From Vogesella oryzae (GTDB lineage Bacteria; Pseudomonadota; Gammaproteobacteria; Burkholderiales; Chromobacteriaceae): a stretch of 58,989 nt of DNA. The translations under genes were made by a program, and so were the position numbers. Positions 27,560 through 38,731 of the stretch are shown piece after piece (positions within the stretch are counted from its first letter, which is position 1; every line of letters starts with the position of its first letter). Location: NCBI RefSeq assembly GCF_902829295.1, contig NZ_CADEPL010000058.1, positions 1 through 58,989 of the forward strand. The letters are read 5' to 3'. The notes below the pieces were generated by a model. That model had not been told where the DNA came from. It did no database searches and saw nothing but the letters and a program-made list of their open reading frames with translations.

Positions 27560-27606
27560 TTTAATGCCGCATTCAGCGGCTTGTCCGTTGCAGTGCTTTG
27601 TTAGGC
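27560..27606 (-). repeat. Partial attC inside the end of the HNH gene
   Basis: On the minus strand GCCTAAC is followed by a GCCGC-TGAAT-GCGGC hairpin. The distal core is not clear (closest is GATTAGGAG at about 27,546-27,554). The last nine codons of the HNH gene run through this attC and give the tail NKALQRTSR, a hallmark of cassette genes read into their attC. Confidence 0.65.
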
Positions 27607-29126
27607 GAACGAAAATAAGACTGATTTCCTAAAAGCCATTTTGGATCAACTGTTCGCCCAACGAGTTTTTCAATAAATCTAGACTCAGTCCTTGCGTTCA
27701 AAAACGACAGGCCGCGTTTAATTTCAATGCCGTCGATATAGACATACATATTTTCGTAAAGATAATCACACCCCATCAAACACACAGGCATTACAATATA
27801 TGGGTCTAAGCGCTCCGCATCATTGCAGTCTGATCTCGGCTTTTTGTGTGCAGTGACTAATGATTTTATGCTGAACTCTTGCCCACAGATAGCGCAGTTT
27901 TCATGTGTTTTATCCTTAAATAGCCACTCTTGTAATATGTGCTGCTCTTTTCTTGCTGTCTGCTCTCTTGTTTCATCTGTCCCAGCATCGAGAAGAGCCC
28001 TTAATCTGCGAAGATAGAATTCATACGTATCTATACGTGTGCCATTATTCAACGCTGCATTCCGCGGGCCAATTAGACTGTACACATAATGCCTTCGACC
28101 TTTTGTCTTATCTACATATACCAATGGAGAAAAATTTGTCGTTTTTACTATATGAGGTCTTCCGTAACCTTTTTGCGATAAATATTTGTCAAGCATGGGA
28201 AATGACGCGCTGTCGACGGAGTCAAAAAATGATATTAAGTCTTCTTCGATTTCATTGAGCTTTGTCGTTTCACCTATGAACTTCAGCCCAGAGTCAGAAT
28301 TAACCATGTAGACAGAACTTCTTAAATATTCATCGATAATTTCTTTAGGTGGATATGGATATTTATTGCTCCTGCAGTCAAGGGCATTTCTATAAGATTC
28401 TGCTAGTCTAGAAGGGTCGCAACTCTCAATAAAGCCAAAAATTTTTTCGCTGTAGTTGATAATGGTGTTTGCTCTATTCTCAAAAATATACCAGTAATCA
28501 TCGCCAACAACTCTAACCCAAGACGTAGGCGAGTTTGCAATTAGCAATGAAACAAGCGTATAGTGCTGGCCAAGCTCTTCTTTTATATAACTTAAATTCG
28601 CAATGCCGCAGCGACCAGGGAGGTCCTTTGCTTTTTTGATCAATACTCCAATTTCCTTGGCATTGGAATGTCTAATCAAAAATATGTTCTTGCTGGTTGC
28701 AATAGAGTTTCTCGTGGCTCTATTTAAATCTGGAGTGTAAAATTCGAATCCACAATCAAGGCTCATGTCATCAATTAGATTAAATATACCCTTTAGGTGA
28801 CTTTCCTTGTTGATTAGCCCGGAGCTACAAGCATATTCTTCCAGCTCTGAGATCAGCCAATATTCTCTGGACTGTAAAATTTGAACAAAATCGTTTAGCG
28901 AAGGAATGGAGTCTTTGCTGACATTATCTCGGAATTTGGCATTTAGTAACTGCCTAATTCTTTCTCGGGTGCCTACATCAAATCGGTTTGCGGTTTCTTC
29001 TAATGTAGGCCAAGGCGATTCATTTAGGCCATAGTAGAATTTAATAATTTCAATATCTCTAGCCTTGTTGGCACCATCCTTGATACTGCGTTCTAGGTGT
29101 TCTATCAATTCACTTTCAATGCCCAT
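27573..29126 (-). CDS. HNH endonuclease with sigma-70 region-4-like N-terminus
   Basis: 517 residues, ATG at 29,126 with AAGGAG upstream. The N-terminus (IIKFYYGLNESPWPTLEETANRFDVGTRERIRQLL, residues about 28-62) resembles the helix-turn-helix of sigma factor region 4, so it probably binds DNA. A long middle part follows. The C-terminus is an HNH nuclease: CAIC, then LVTAHKKPRSDCNDAERLDP and VCLMGCDYLYE. It is likely a defence nuclease of the modification-sensing or phage-restricting kind, inferred from build and place. It is the cassette nearest the transposon right end. Confidence 0.75.
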   Translation of the reverse strand: MGIESELIEHLERSIKDGANKARDIEIIKFYYGLNESPWPTLEETANRFDVGTRERIRQLLNAKFRDNVSKDSIPSLNDFVQILQSREYWLISELEEYACSSGLINKESHLKGIFNLIDDMSLDCGFEFYTPDLNRATRNSIATSKNIFLIRHSNAKEIGVLIKKAKDLPGRCGIANLSYIKEELGQHYTLVSLLIANSPTSWVRVVGDDYWYIFENRANTIINYSEKIFGFIESCDPSRLAESYRNALDCRSNKYPYPPKEIIDEYLRSSVYMVNSDSGLKFIGETTKLNEIEEDLISFFDSVDSASFPMLDKYLSQKGYGRPHIVKTTNFSPLVYVDKTKGRRHYVYSLIGPRNAALNNGTRIDTYEFYLRRLRALLDAGTDETREQTARKEQHILQEWLFKDKTHENCAICGQEFSIKSLVTAHKKPRSDCNDAERLDPYIVMPVCLMGCDYLYENMYVYIDGIEIKRGLSFLNARTESRFIEKLVGRTVDPKWLLGNQSYFRSPNKALQRTSR

Positions 29127-29450
29127 CTGCACTCCTTGGTCGGGGAATCATTTTACGTTAAGCATACGTCATAAATGATGTGTTAAAACACGTCACTGCG
29201 ACGACGAATACAGAACATCATGTGAATTGTATGAAATTTGTAACATCTTCTTCGTTGTTAGTCACCCTACAAACAGGGGAAATGTGTCACTTGGAAGTGG
29301 AGCCCACGGCTCTCCAGATAGCTCGAAGAGAGCTATGGTTTGCTACCGCTTAAGGTTGGAAACAGACTGCCTAGCTTGGGACCGAAAACGTCCGCTTAGG
29401 CCGACAAGCAGCCCCATCGATCCTTGCTATTGCGCACCGTCAAGCCCGGT
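29127..29450. other. Region between the HNH gene and the transposon right end
   Basis: No gene, in particular no integron integrase, is present. AACGTCCGCTTAGGCCGAC at 29,387 is an inverted copy of the repeat at 24,437. The promoter of the HNH gene should lie at 29,140-29,230. Confidence 0.5.
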
Positions 29451-29569
29451 AATCTCAAATGAAAAGAGGCCCTAGCGGGCCTCTTTATTTAGCACTACGG
29501 GCAAAATCGATCATGCCACTGTCGTGACAGACTTCATTACCTCGTGACAGACTTTATTCTCTTAGATCA
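29451..29569. mobile_element. Right end of the Tn7-like transposon, with built-in terminator
   Basis: GAGGCCC-TAGC-GGGCCTC with flanking A and T runs forms a bidirectional terminator (29,461-29,490). Two TnsB-type repeats follow (TCGTGACAGACT at 29,522 and 29,542), then the tip CTCTTAGATCA. The terminator would stop glmS transcription from entering the cargo. Confidence 0.85.
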
Positions 29570-29592
29570 CAAGTCACCACTGCGGCCAACCT
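29570..29592. other. attTn7 spacer between the transposon tip and the glmS stop
   Basis: 23 bp separate the element from the stop codon, equal to the classic Tn7 spacing. It starts with CAAGT (also at 2,329) and holds one copy of TGCGGCCAAC. The TnsD recognition site should be in the last codons of glmS beyond it. Confidence 0.75.
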
Positions 29593-31422
29593 TTATTCCA
29601 CGGTCACCGACTTGGCTAGGTTGCGTGGCTTGTCCACGTCGGTACCACGCGCCAGTGCCACGTGGTAGGCCAGCAATTGCACCGGGATGGAGTGCACGAT
29701 GGGGCTGAGGATGCCGACGTGGCGCGGGGTGCGGATCACGTGTACACCGTCGGATTCGCTGAAGTGGCTGTCAGCATCGGCAAATACAAACAGCTCGCCG
29801 CCACGGGCGCGCACTTCCTGCATATTGGACTTCACTTTTTCCAGCAACACGTCGTTGGGGGCGATCACCACCACCGGCATGTTCTCGTCCACCAGCGCCA
29901 GCGGGCCATGCTTCAGTTCGCCGGCCGGGTAGGCTTCGGCGTGAATGTAGGAAATTTCCTTCAGCTTCAGCGCGCCTTCCAGGGCGATCGGGTAATGCAA
30001 ACCGCGGCCGAGGAACAGCGCGTCGTTCTTGGCGGCGAACTGCTGCGACCAGGCAGTGATCTGCGGCTCCAGATTCAACGCGTGCTGCACGCTGCCCGGC
30101 AGGTGACGCAGCTCGGCCAGATACTGGGTTTCCTGCTCGGCGGTCACACGACCGCGGACCTTGCCCAGCGTTACTGCCAGCGCGAACAGGCTGACCAGCT
30201 GGGTGGTGAAGGCCTTGGTGGAGGCGACGCCAATTTCGGCACCGGCGCGGGTGTAGAACACCAGGTCGGAGGCGCGCGGAATCGCCGATTCGTGCACGTT
30301 GCAGATCGACAACGCGTGCTGGTGGCCCAGCGACTTGGCGTATTTCAGCGCTTCCATGGTGTCCAGCGTTTCGCCGGACTGCGAAATGGTCACTACCAGA
30401 TGCTGGGGATCGGCAAAGGCGTCGCGGTAGCGGTATTCGCTGGCGATCTCGACATCGCACACCACGCCGGCGATGCTTTCGATCCAGTACTTGGCAGTCA
30501 GGCCAGCGTAATAGCTGGTGCCGCAGGCAAGGATCTTCACGCCGGTCAGTGTCGGCAGCACGTTGGCCGCAGCGGCGCCGAACAGCTCCGGTACAAAACC
30601 GTCATCGAGCACCACTTCGATGGTGTCGGACAGCGCCTTCGGCTGCTCGTGGATTTCCTTTTGCATGAAGTGGCTGTACGGGCCCAGCTCCAGCGACGCC
30701 AGCGACACGTCGGACACGTGCACCTTACGCTCCACTGGCTGGTCGTCCTTGTCGATCAGCTTCACGCCATCACGGGTTAGGTGGCCGATGTCGCCCTCTT
30801 CCAGGAACAGCACACGGCGGGTGGCGGACAGGATGGCGGAGACGTCGGAGGCGATGAAGTTCTCGCCTTCGCCCAGGCCGATCAGCAGCGGGCAGCCCAT
30901 GCGTGCGCAGACCAGCTCGTCCGGACGGTCCAGCGCGATGACACCGATGGCATAGGCACCGGTCAGTTCGCGGGTGGCCTTGTGCACGGCGCGGAACAGG
31001 TCTTTTTCCTGCAGGTAGTACTGGTGCACCAGGTGGGCAATCACCTCGGTGTCGGTCTGCGATTCGAACACGTAGCCGGCGGCTTTCAGCTCGGCGCGCT
31101 TCTGTTCGTGGTTTTCGATGATGCCGTTGTGCACCACGGCGATCAGGCCGTGCGACACATGTGGGTGGGCGTTGTATTCGGTCACACCGCCATGAGTGGC
31201 CCAGCGGGTGTGGCCGATGCCAAGCTGGCCCTGCACGTTGTCGGCTTGGGCGGCAGCTTCCATTTCGGCGACGCGGCCAACCCGGCGCACGCGGGTGATC
31301 TGGCTACCGGCGTGCACGGCGATGCCGGACGAGTCGTAGCCACGGTATTCCAGGCGCTTGAGGCCCTCGACCAGTACGGAAACGATATTACGGTTGGCGA
31401 TGGCGCCGACGATGCCGCACAT
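29593..31422 (-). CDS. glmS: Glutamine-fructose-6-phosphate aminotransferase
   Basis: 609 residues, full length. It makes glucosamine-6-phosphate from fructose-6-phosphate and glutamine, the first step to UDP-GlcNAc for peptidoglycan and LPS. The N-terminal glutaminase starts MCGIVGAIA with Cys as nucleophile; two SIS domains follow ([18 protein letters not shown]). The C-terminus [11 protein letters not shown] is the conserved attTn7 segment read by TnsD. It lies 3 bp after the DeoR-type gene on the same strand. No glmS ribozyme is seen upstream. Confidence 0.98.
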   Translation of the reverse strand: MCGIVGAIANRNIVSVLVEGLKRLEYRGYDSSGIAVHAGSQITRVRRVGRVAEMEAAAQADNVQGQLGIGHTRWATHGGVTEYNAHPHVSHGLIAVVHNGIIENHEQKRAELKAAGYVFESQTDTEVIAHLVHQYYLQEKDLFRAVHKATRELTGAYAIGVIALDRPDELVCARMGCPLLIGLGEGENFIASDVSAILSATRRVLFLEEGDIGHLTRDGVKLIDKDDQPVERKVHVSDVSLASLELGPYSHFMQKEIHEQPKALSDTIEVVLDDGFVPELFGAAAANVLPTLTGVKILACGTSYYAGLTAKYWIESIAGVVCDVEIASEYRYRDAFADPQHLVVTISQSGETLDTMEALKYAKSLGHQHALSICNVHESAIPRASDLVFYTRAGAEIGVASTKAFTTQLVSLFALAVTLGKVRGRVTAEQETQYLAELRHLPGSVQHALNLEPQITAWSQQFAAKNDALFLGRGLHYPIALEGALKLKEISYIHAEAYPAGELKHGPLALVDENMPVVVIAPNDVLLEKVKSNMQEVRARGGELFVFADADSHFSESDGVHVIRTPRHVGILSPIVHSIPVQLLAYHVALARGTDVDKPRNLAKSVTVE

Positions 31423-31425
31423 GCG

Positions 31426-32214
31426 TTATCTCCTTGCAGAATCAGTTGGTGTCGGGGCGCAGATCAGCGTTACCCCCTTGGCTTGAATACTGTCCCGGGC
31501 TTCCGCCGACAGTGCGTCGTCGGTGACCAGGGTTTGAATACGTTCCCATGGCAGTTCCAGATTGGGAATGCGCCGTCCGATCTTGTCGGACTCCACCATC
31601 ACCACCACTTCACGCGCCACTTCGGCCATCACCCGCGACAGCCCCACCAGCTCGTTGAAAGTGGTAGTGCCACGTGCCAGGTCGATACCATCGGCGCCGA
31701 TGAACAACTGGTCGAAGTCGTAAGAGCGTAGCACCTGCTCGGCCACCTGCCCCTGGAACGATTCGGAATGCGGGTCCCAGGTGCCGCCGGTCATCAGCAG
31801 CGTAGGTTCGTTTTCCAGTTCGCGCAGCGCGCCGGCCACGTTCAGCGAATTGGTCATCACGATCAGGCCACGTTTATGACCTAGCAGCGGAATCATGGCG
31901 CTGGTGGTGGTACCGCTATCGATGATGATGCGATTGTGGTCGCGAATGCGTTCTGCCGCCGCACGGGCGATGGCGAGCTTTCGTTGCGAAACCTTGACCG
32001 GATCACCGGCATTGACCATTTCAGCCGGCAGCGACACCGCACCGCCATAGCGACGCAGCAGCAGACCACCGGTTTCCAGTAGCGCCAGATCCTTGCGGAT
32101 GGTCACTTCGGAGGTAGTAAAGCTGCGCGTCAGCTCTTCGACGCTGACTTCGCCGCGCTCCTGCACCATGGCCACGATGGCATGGCGGCGTTGCTGAGTA
32201 TTTCGCTTGGTCAT
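31426..32214 (-). CDS. DeoR/GlpR-family transcriptional regulator
   Basis: 262 residues. N-terminal DeoR HTH (RRHAIVAMVQERGEVSVEEL...SEVTIRKDLALLE) and a C-terminal sugar-phosphate sensor domain (IIDSGTTTSAMI, LMTGGTWDPHSESF, FIGADGIDL). ATG 32,214 gives the normal N-terminus MTKRNTQQRR. It is directly upstream of glmS and probably adjusts glmS to amino-sugar phosphates. GTTTCG/CGAAA motifs in its promoter suggest self-regulation. Confidence 0.9.
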   Translation of the reverse strand: MTKRNTQQRRHAIVAMVQERGEVSVEELTRSFTTSEVTIRKDLALLETGGLLLRRYGGAVSLPAEMVNAGDPVKVSQRKLAIARAAAERIRDHNRIIIDSGTTTSAMIPLLGHKRGLIVMTNSLNVAGALRELENEPTLLMTGGTWDPHSESFQGQVAEQVLRSYDFDQLFIGADGIDLARGTTTFNELVGLSRVMAEVAREVVVMVESDKIGRRIPNLELPWERIQTLVTDDALSAEARDSIQAKGVTLICAPTPTDSARR

Positions 32215-32218
32215 GCAA

Positions 32219-32258
32219 TGTTTCGTTTCGAAAGTTTTGCGAAATATAACAGCGAAAC
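32219..32258. promoter_or_regulatory. Operator cluster before the DeoR-type gene
   Basis: GTTTCG, TTTCGAAA, GCGAAA and GCGAAAC are packed into 40 bases, in facing orientations, immediately upstream of the start codon. DeoR-family repressors often bind such short repeated half-sites. Confidence 0.5.
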
Positions 32259-32322
32259 ATGCCGCATGCAAGTGGTCGAATTACGATTCTGCGGCCAACC
32301 TTTGCTCTACTTTGTAAGCAAG

Positions 32323-32356
32323 AAAAAACCGCCCGGCTAGGCGCTAGGGCGGTTTT
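32323..32356. terminator. Bidirectional terminator between glmU and the DeoR-type gene
   Basis: AAAAAACCGCCC and GGGCGGTTTTT flank a short inner stem. It ends glmU transcription on the minus strand, so the DeoR-glmS pair needs its own promoter. Confidence 0.9.
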
Positions 32357-32374
32357 TCGCGACAGAAGCAGTAG

Positions 32375-33736
32375 TCAGCTTTTCTTCTGCGGACGCTGCC
32401 AGCCTGGAATAGTCAGCTGCTTGGCACGGGCCACCGTCAGCTGTTCGGCCGGCGCGGTGCGGGTGATCACCGAACCGGCACCGATGGTGGCGCCATCTTC
32501 CAGTGTTACCGGAGCAACCAGCATGCTGCCGGAGCCGACAAACACGCCATTGCCGATGGTGGTCCGGAACTTGTTCACGCCATCGTAGTTGCAGGTGACA
32601 GTGCCGGCACCCACGTTTACCTTGCTGCCGATGTCGGCATCGCCGATATAGGTCAGATGATTCACCTTGGAACCGCTGCCGATGGTGCTCTTCTTCACTT
32701 CCACGAAGTTACCGATATGCACGTGGTCGGCCAGTTTGGCGCCCGGACGCAAACGCGCATACGGTCCCAGTTGGCAGCCGGCACCGACTTCGGCCTCTTC
32801 CAGATGCGAGTACGGCGCGATGCGGGTACCGGCAGCCACGGTGACATTTTTCAGCACACAGTAGGCACCGATCTGCACGCCGGCACCCAGCTTGACGTGG
32901 CCTTCGAACACACAGCCGACATCGATGCTGACATCTTCGCTGTGCTCAAGTTGGCCGCGGATATCGATGCGCGCCGGGTCGGCCAGCGTCACGCCGGCAG
33001 TCAGCAGCGCACGCGCCTGGTTCAGTTGCAGCTGTCGCTCCAGCTCGGCCAGTTGCAGCTTGTTGTTCACGCCGGCAGCTTCCCAGCTGGCGGCCACAGT
33101 CACACCCGGCACCGCGATACCGTCGCGCACTGCCAGCGCGATCACGTCGGTGAGGTAGTACTCGCCCTGCGCGTTACCGTTGCGCAGCTCGGACAACCAG
33201 CCTTCCAGTCGCGCGTTCGGCAGCACCAGCATGCCAGTGTTGATCTCGCGGATCGCTTTCTGCTCCGCGTTGCAATCCTTGTCTTCCACGATGGCTACGA
33301 TGTCGCCAGCATTGCGCACGATACGGCCGTAGCCGCTGGCATCGGCCAGTACGTCGGTCAGCAGCGACATGCCGCCATTAGCTGCGGCCAACAGCTGCTG
33401 CAGCGTGGCCAGGGTGGTGAGCGGCACATCGCCGTACAGCACCAGGGTGTGGCCATTCTTGGGCAGGTGCGGCAATGCCATCTTCAGCGCATGGCCGGTG
33501 CCCAGCTGTTCGGCCTGCAATGCCCATTCCACGTCCACATCCTGAATGGTGGCGCGCACCTGCTCGCCGCCGTGGCCGTATACCACCACGATCTTGGCCG
33601 GCTGCAGCTGGCGGGCGGTCGCGATAACCCGTGCCAGCATGGGTTGGCCGCCAATCGGGTGCAGCACCTTGGGCAGTGCCGAATACATGCGCTTGCCTTT
33701 ACCGGCAGCAAGAATGACTACGCTGAGGGATTCCAT
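32375..33736 (-). CDS. glmU: Bifunctional N-acetylglucosamine-1-phosphate uridyltransferase / acetyltransferase
   Basis: 453 residues. The N-terminal uridyltransferase domain has [19 protein letters not shown]; the C-terminal half is a left-handed beta helix of hexapeptide repeats with the acetyl-transfer residues in GPYARLRPG and NFVEVKK. It makes UDP-GlcNAc, so it acts right after GlmS and GlmM. ATG 33,736 gives the normal start [12 protein letters not shown]; the frame is open 25 codons further up. It follows the atp operon after a terminator. Confidence 0.97.
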   Translation of the reverse strand: MESLSVVILAAGKGKRMYSALPKVLHPIGGQPMLARVIATARQLQPAKIVVVYGHGGEQVRATIQDVDVEWALQAEQLGTGHALKMALPHLPKNGHTLVLYGDVPLTTLATLQQLLAAANGGMSLLTDVLADASGYGRIVRNAGDIVAIVEDKDCNAEQKAIREINTGMLVLPNARLEGWLSELRNGNAQGEYYLTDVIALAVRDGIAVPGVTVAASWEAAGVNNKLQLAELERQLQLNQARALLTAGVTLADPARIDIRGQLEHSEDVSIDVGCVFEGHVKLGAGVQIGAYCVLKNVTVAAGTRIAPYSHLEEAEVGAGCQLGPYARLRPGAKLADHVHIGNFVEVKKSTIGSGSKVNHLTYIGDADIGSKVNVGAGTVTCNYDGVNKFRTTIGNGVFVGSGSMLVAPVTLEDGATIGAGSVITRTAPAEQLTVARAKQLTIPGWQRPQKKS

Positions 33737-33797
33737 GAATGCGTCCGCGACAATTCGATGTAGATAGCCCGCCATTATGCGGGGCTTTGCAGAAATG

Positions 33798-33825
33798 AAA
33801 AAGGCTGCCACTTGCGTGGCAGCCT
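33798..33825 (-). terminator. Terminator of the atp operon
   Basis: GGCTGCCAC-TTGC-GTGGCAGCC forms a perfect stem, followed by TTTTT on the minus strand, 30 bp after atpC. Confidence 0.92.
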
Positions 33826-33853
33826 GCGACTATACACCAACGCTTTCGCGTTA

Positions 33854-34276
33854 TCAGTGCACGCGCTTGCGGAGGTATTCCAGCGCCTTGAGTTGGGCGA
33901 TGGCCGCTGCCAGGGCAGCATGGGCCTTCGCCGTATCCAGGTCGTCGGTAGCGTGCTTGAGGGACTCCTCGGCAGCACGTTTGGCCTCGTTGGCGCGAGC
34001 TTCGTCGAGATCCTCACCGCGGATCGCCGTATCGGCCAGAACGGTAATGTGGGTAGGCTGTACTTCCAGCAGACCGCCGGAAACAGCCACCAACACTTCG
34101 TCCTTGCTGCCCGGTACTGTCAAACGCAGTACGCCGGGCTTGATACGGGTCAGAAGCGGCACGTGACGTGGGTAAACACCGATTTCGCCTTCCAGCGCCG
34201 GCGCAACCAGAAACTCGGCTTCGCCGGAGTAGATCTGCTGCTCGGAGCTGACCACTTCCACATGCATCTTGGCCAT
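33854..34276 (-). CDS. atpC: ATP synthase F1 epsilon subunit
   Basis: 140 residues. N-terminal beta sandwich (MHVEVVSSEQQIYSGEAEFL) and C-terminal two-helix hairpin that can block rotation. Last gene of the atp operon, 15 bp after atpD. Confidence 0.97.
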   Translation of the reverse strand: MAKMHVEVVSSEQQIYSGEAEFLVAPALEGEIGVYPRHVPLLTRIKPGVLRLTVPGSKDEVLVAVSGGLLEVQPTHITVLADTAIRGEDLDEARANEAKRAAEESLKHATDDLDTAKAHAALAAAIAQLKALEYLRKRVH

Positions 34277-34291
34277 GAGCCGTCTCCTTGA

Positions 34292-35695
<1,404 letters not shown>

Positions 35696-35727
35696 CTAAC
35701 TCAATAAACTTTTACAGTCTGCGACGG

Positions 35728-36594
35728 TTATACCGCTGCGGCGCCAGCCACGATTTCCGACAGCTCTTTGGTAATTGCTGCCTGACGCGACTTGTTATAA
35801 ACCAGACGCAGTTGCTTGATCGCGTTACCGGCGTTGTCCGTTGCTGCCTTCATGGCCACCATACGGGCAGCCTGTTCGGAAGCCATGTTCTCGGCGACTG
35901 CCTGATACACGACGGATTCCAGGTAACGCTTGACCAGAAACTCCATGACGTCGGTGGCACTCGGCTCGTACACGTAATCCCAAGCGTGGGAGTGTTCGAC
36001 AACCATGTGTTCCTCGGTCAGCGGCAGCAACTGTTCCAGCGCCGGCTCCTGCTTCATCGTATTAATGAAGCTGGAGTACACGAGATAAACCGCATCCAGT
36101 TCGCCTTCAGCGTACTGTTTCAACAGCACCGTAAGCGGGCCAATCAGTTTGTCCATCTTGGGCACATCGCCCAGATGCACTGCGCTTGCCACAACGTTCA
36201 ATTTGGCGCGCTGGCTGGCGGCCAGGCCTTTTTGGCCCAGGGCGCACACCTGCACATCGACACCTTGTGTCTGCAGCTCGGTAACCTTGGCATAGAAGCG
36301 TTTGATGATGTTGGCGTTAAGGCCACCACACAAACCCTTGTCCGAAGTTACAACGATAATGCCGGCACGCTTGATTTCGCTGCGACGGGCAAGCAGTGGG
36401 TGCTCCAGATCCGTATTGGCCGAAGCCAGGTGCGCCATGACAGCACGCACCTTCTCGGCGTAAGGACGGGCAGCGCGCATACGCTCTTGCGTTTTGCGCA
36501 TCTTGGAGGTCGACACCATTTGCATAGCGCGGGTGATCTTCTGCGTGTTCTGCACGCTTCGGATCTTGGTGAGAATCTCTTTACCGACTGCCAT
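35728..36594 (-). CDS. atpG: ATP synthase F1 gamma subunit
   Basis: 288 residues. Conserved ends: [28 protein letters not shown] at the start and [16 protein letters not shown] at the finish form the coiled-coil shaft; [11 protein letters not shown] lies in the middle. It is the central rotor. Confidence 0.98.
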   Translation of the reverse strand: MAVGKEILTKIRSVQNTQKITRAMQMVSTSKMRKTQERMRAARPYAEKVRAVMAHLASANTDLEHPLLARRSEIKRAGIIVVTSDKGLCGGLNANIIKRFYAKVTELQTQGVDVQVCALGQKGLAASQRAKLNVVASAVHLGDVPKMDKLIGPLTVLLKQYAEGELDAVYLVYSSFINTMKQEPALEQLLPLTEEHMVVEHSHAWDYVYEPSATDVMEFLVKRYLESVVYQAVAENMASEQAARMVAMKAATDNAGNAIKQLRLVYNKSRQAAITKELSEIVAGAAAV

Positions 36595-36637
36595 ATCCTG
36601 AACCTTTCTTTAACTCGAGGTATCCGAAAGACTCAGC

Positions 36638-38179
36638 TTAGAAGCTGTAGCCAGCCTTGAACGATTCGATCGCCTTGGCCAGTACTTTTTCATTGTCGGC
36701 AGACAGGTCACCAGACGCATCGGTCGCGCTCAGCACGTCGGCGTGGTTAGCACGCACGTAGGCCAAGAACGCAGCTTCGAATGCCAGGGCACTCTTAACC
36801 GGAACGTCTTCGTAGTAACCCTTGTTCACCGCCCACAGCGTCAGCGCCATTTCGGCGGTCGACAGGGTGGAGAACTGTTTCTGCTTCATCAGCTCGGTAA
36901 CCACTTCACCGTGTTGCAGCTGCTTGCGGGTTGCTTCGTCCAGATCGGAAGCAAACTGCGAGAAGGCTGCCAGTTCACGGTACTGGGCCAGAGCCAGACG
37001 AATACCACCGCCCAGCTTCTTGATAACCTTGGTCTGAGCCGCACCACCCACGCGCGATACCGAGATACCGGCGTTAATGGCCGGACGGATACCTGCGTTG
37101 AACAGATCGGTTTCCAGGAAGATCTGACCGTCGGTAATGGAAATTACGTTGGTCGGAACGAATGCGGAAACGTCACCAGCCTGGGTTTCAATGATCGGCA
37201 GCGCGGTCAGGGAACCGGTCTTGCCTTTCACGGCGCCAGCAGTCAGCTTTTCTACTTCGTCCTCGTTGATGCGGGAAGCGCGTTCCAGCAGGCGGGAGTG
37301 CAGATAGAAAACGTCGCCCGGGTAAGCTTCGCGGCCCGGCGGGCGGCGCAGCAGCAGGGAGATCTGACGGTAGGCTACAGCCTGCTTGGACAGGTCATCG
37401 TATACGATCAGCGCGTCTTCACCGTTGTCACGGAAGAATTCGCCCATCGCGCAACCGGAGTACGGTGCGATGAACTGCAGAGCAGCGGCTTCGGAAGCGG
37501 TAGCAGCAACAACGATGGTGTGACCCATGGCGCCGTGCTCTTCCAGCTTGCGTACCACGTTGGCGATGGAAGACGCTTTCTGACCTACGGCAACGTAGAT
37601 ACAAATAACGCCAGTGCCTTTCTGGTTAACGATCGCGTCCAGTGCAACGGCGGTCTTACCAGTCTGGCGGTCACCAATGATCAGTTCGCGCTGACCGCGG
37701 CCAACCGGAACCATGGAGTCGATAGACTTCAGGCCGGTCTGCATCGGCTGCGATACGGACTGACGGGCAATAACGCCCGGAGCAATCTTCTCGATCGGGG
37801 AAGTCTTGGTCGCGTTGATCGGGCCTTTGCCATCGATCGGCTGACCCAGCGCGTTTACCACGCGGCCAACCAGTTCACGACCTACCGGCACTTCCAGAAT
37901 GCGGCCGGTACACTTCACTTCCTGACCTTCGGAAATGTGCTCGTACTCGCCCAGGATCACGGCACCTACGGAGTCGCGCTCCAGGTTCATGGCCAGGCCG
38001 AAGGTGTTGCCCGCAAACTCGAGCATTTCACCCTGCATGACGTCTGCCAGACCATGGATACGAACGATGCCGTCGGTCACGGAGATCACGGTACCTTTGG
38101 TACGGGACTCTACGCCTTCGGACAGGTTCTGAATCTTGGCCTTGATCAGATCACTGATTTCAGAGGGGTTCAACTGCAT
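36638..38179 (-). CDS. atpA: ATP synthase F1 alpha subunit
   Basis: 513 residues. P-loop [25 protein letters not shown] block and a C-terminal helical domain. Non-catalytic nucleotide-binding partner of beta. Confidence 0.99.
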   Translation of the reverse strand: MQLNPSEISDLIKAKIQNLSEGVESRTKGTVISVTDGIVRIHGLADVMQGEMLEFAGNTFGLAMNLERDSVGAVILGEYEHISEGQEVKCTGRILEVPVGRELVGRVVNALGQPIDGKGPINATKTSPIEKIAPGVIARQSVSQPMQTGLKSIDSMVPVGRGQRELIIGDRQTGKTAVALDAIVNQKGTGVICIYVAVGQKASSIANVVRKLEEHGAMGHTIVVAATASEAAALQFIAPYSGCAMGEFFRDNGEDALIVYDDLSKQAVAYRQISLLLRRPPGREAYPGDVFYLHSRLLERASRINEDEVEKLTAGAVKGKTGSLTALPIIETQAGDVSAFVPTNVISITDGQIFLETDLFNAGIRPAINAGISVSRVGGAAQTKVIKKLGGGIRLALAQYRELAAFSQFASDLDEATRKQLQHGEVVTELMKQKQFSTLSTAEMALTLWAVNKGYYEDVPVKSALAFEAAFLAYVRANHADVLSATDASGDLSADNEKVLAKAIESFKAGYSF

Positions 38180-38187
38180 GATCTCTC

Positions 38188-38724
38188 CTAATTCTTGAGG
38201 CTTGCGGCCATTGCCTGCAGTTTGCCGCTGACGGATGCATCGATCACGTCGTCACCAATCAGGATTCGTACGCCACCGATCAGTTCCGGTACTTCACGCA
38301 CGACAATGCGTACGGATTTGGCGTATTTCTGACTGAGATTTGCGGTCAGTTCGGCTTGCTGGGCATCGGTCAGGGCAAAAGCGGTTTCGACGGTAGCGTC
38401 GATTACACCTTCAGCCTGTGCTTTCAGCACTTCAAACTGGGCGGCAATTTCCGGCAACAGCGTCAGACGGCGGTTTTCGATGAGGGCCACCACGAAGTTA
38501 CGTACTTCGTCAGTCGCCTTATCACCCAGCACGTCAAACAACAGCGCCTCAATCTCTTGCGCGGTATGTTTCGGGTTGGTGACGACTTGCGTCACGTCCG
38601 GGTTCGCCACCATGGCAGCCAGCCACGCGAGAGCTTCCGACCACTTGCTCTGGGTCTGCTGCTCGGTGGCGAGGCTGTATACCGCTTCGGCGTAGGGCCT
38701 TGCTACGGTAATGAGTTCTGCCAT
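38188..38724 (-). CDS. atpH: ATP synthase F1 delta subunit
   Basis: 178 residues, normal for the family. It links the F1 head to the b-subunit stalk. The C-terminal [21 protein letters not shown] motif is typical. It lies 7 bp after atpF. Confidence 0.97.
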   Translation of the reverse strand: MAELITVARPYAEAVYSLATEQQTQSKWSEALAWLAAMVANPDVTQVVTNPKHTAQEIEALLFDVLGDKATDEVRNFVVALIENRRLTLLPEIAAQFEVLKAQAEGVIDATVETAFALTDAQQAELTANLSQKYAKSVRIVVREVPELIGGVRILIGDDVIDASVSGKLQAMAASLKN

Positions 38725-38731
38725 GAGTTAA

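Larger units (their letters stand above)
2334..29569. mobile_element. Tn7-like transposon in attTn7 next to glmS, about 27.2 kb
   Basis: Matching terminal repeats lie at both ends, tnsA-tnsB-tnsC and two tniQ genes lie inside, and the insertion is 23 bp past the glmS stop. CAAGT occurs at 2,329-2,333 and again at 29,570-29,574 and is the best candidate 5-bp target duplication; with these limits one tip starts GATC rather than TGATC, so the border is not settled to the base. There is no tnsE. The cargo holds ABC-3C genes, an SOS block, RX4H proteins, a RloC-like protein and attC-bearing genes. Base composition is visibly more AT-rich than the flanks. Confidence 0.9.

Noticed and set aside
29227-29475. 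82-codon frame reaching into the right end
   Set aside because: It runs into the terminator hairpin and has no family match or ribosome-binding site.
2334-29569. CRISPR array or cas genes linked to the two TniQ proteins
   Set aside because: I saw no regularly spaced repeats and no Cas-like protein, so this is not a CRISPR-associated transposon.
24532-29569. Integron integrase gene next to the attC sites
   Set aside because: No tyrosine recombinase frame is present on either strand in this region.
31423-31425. glmS ribozyme upstream of glmS
   Set aside because: Only 3 bp separate the two genes, leaving no room for it.
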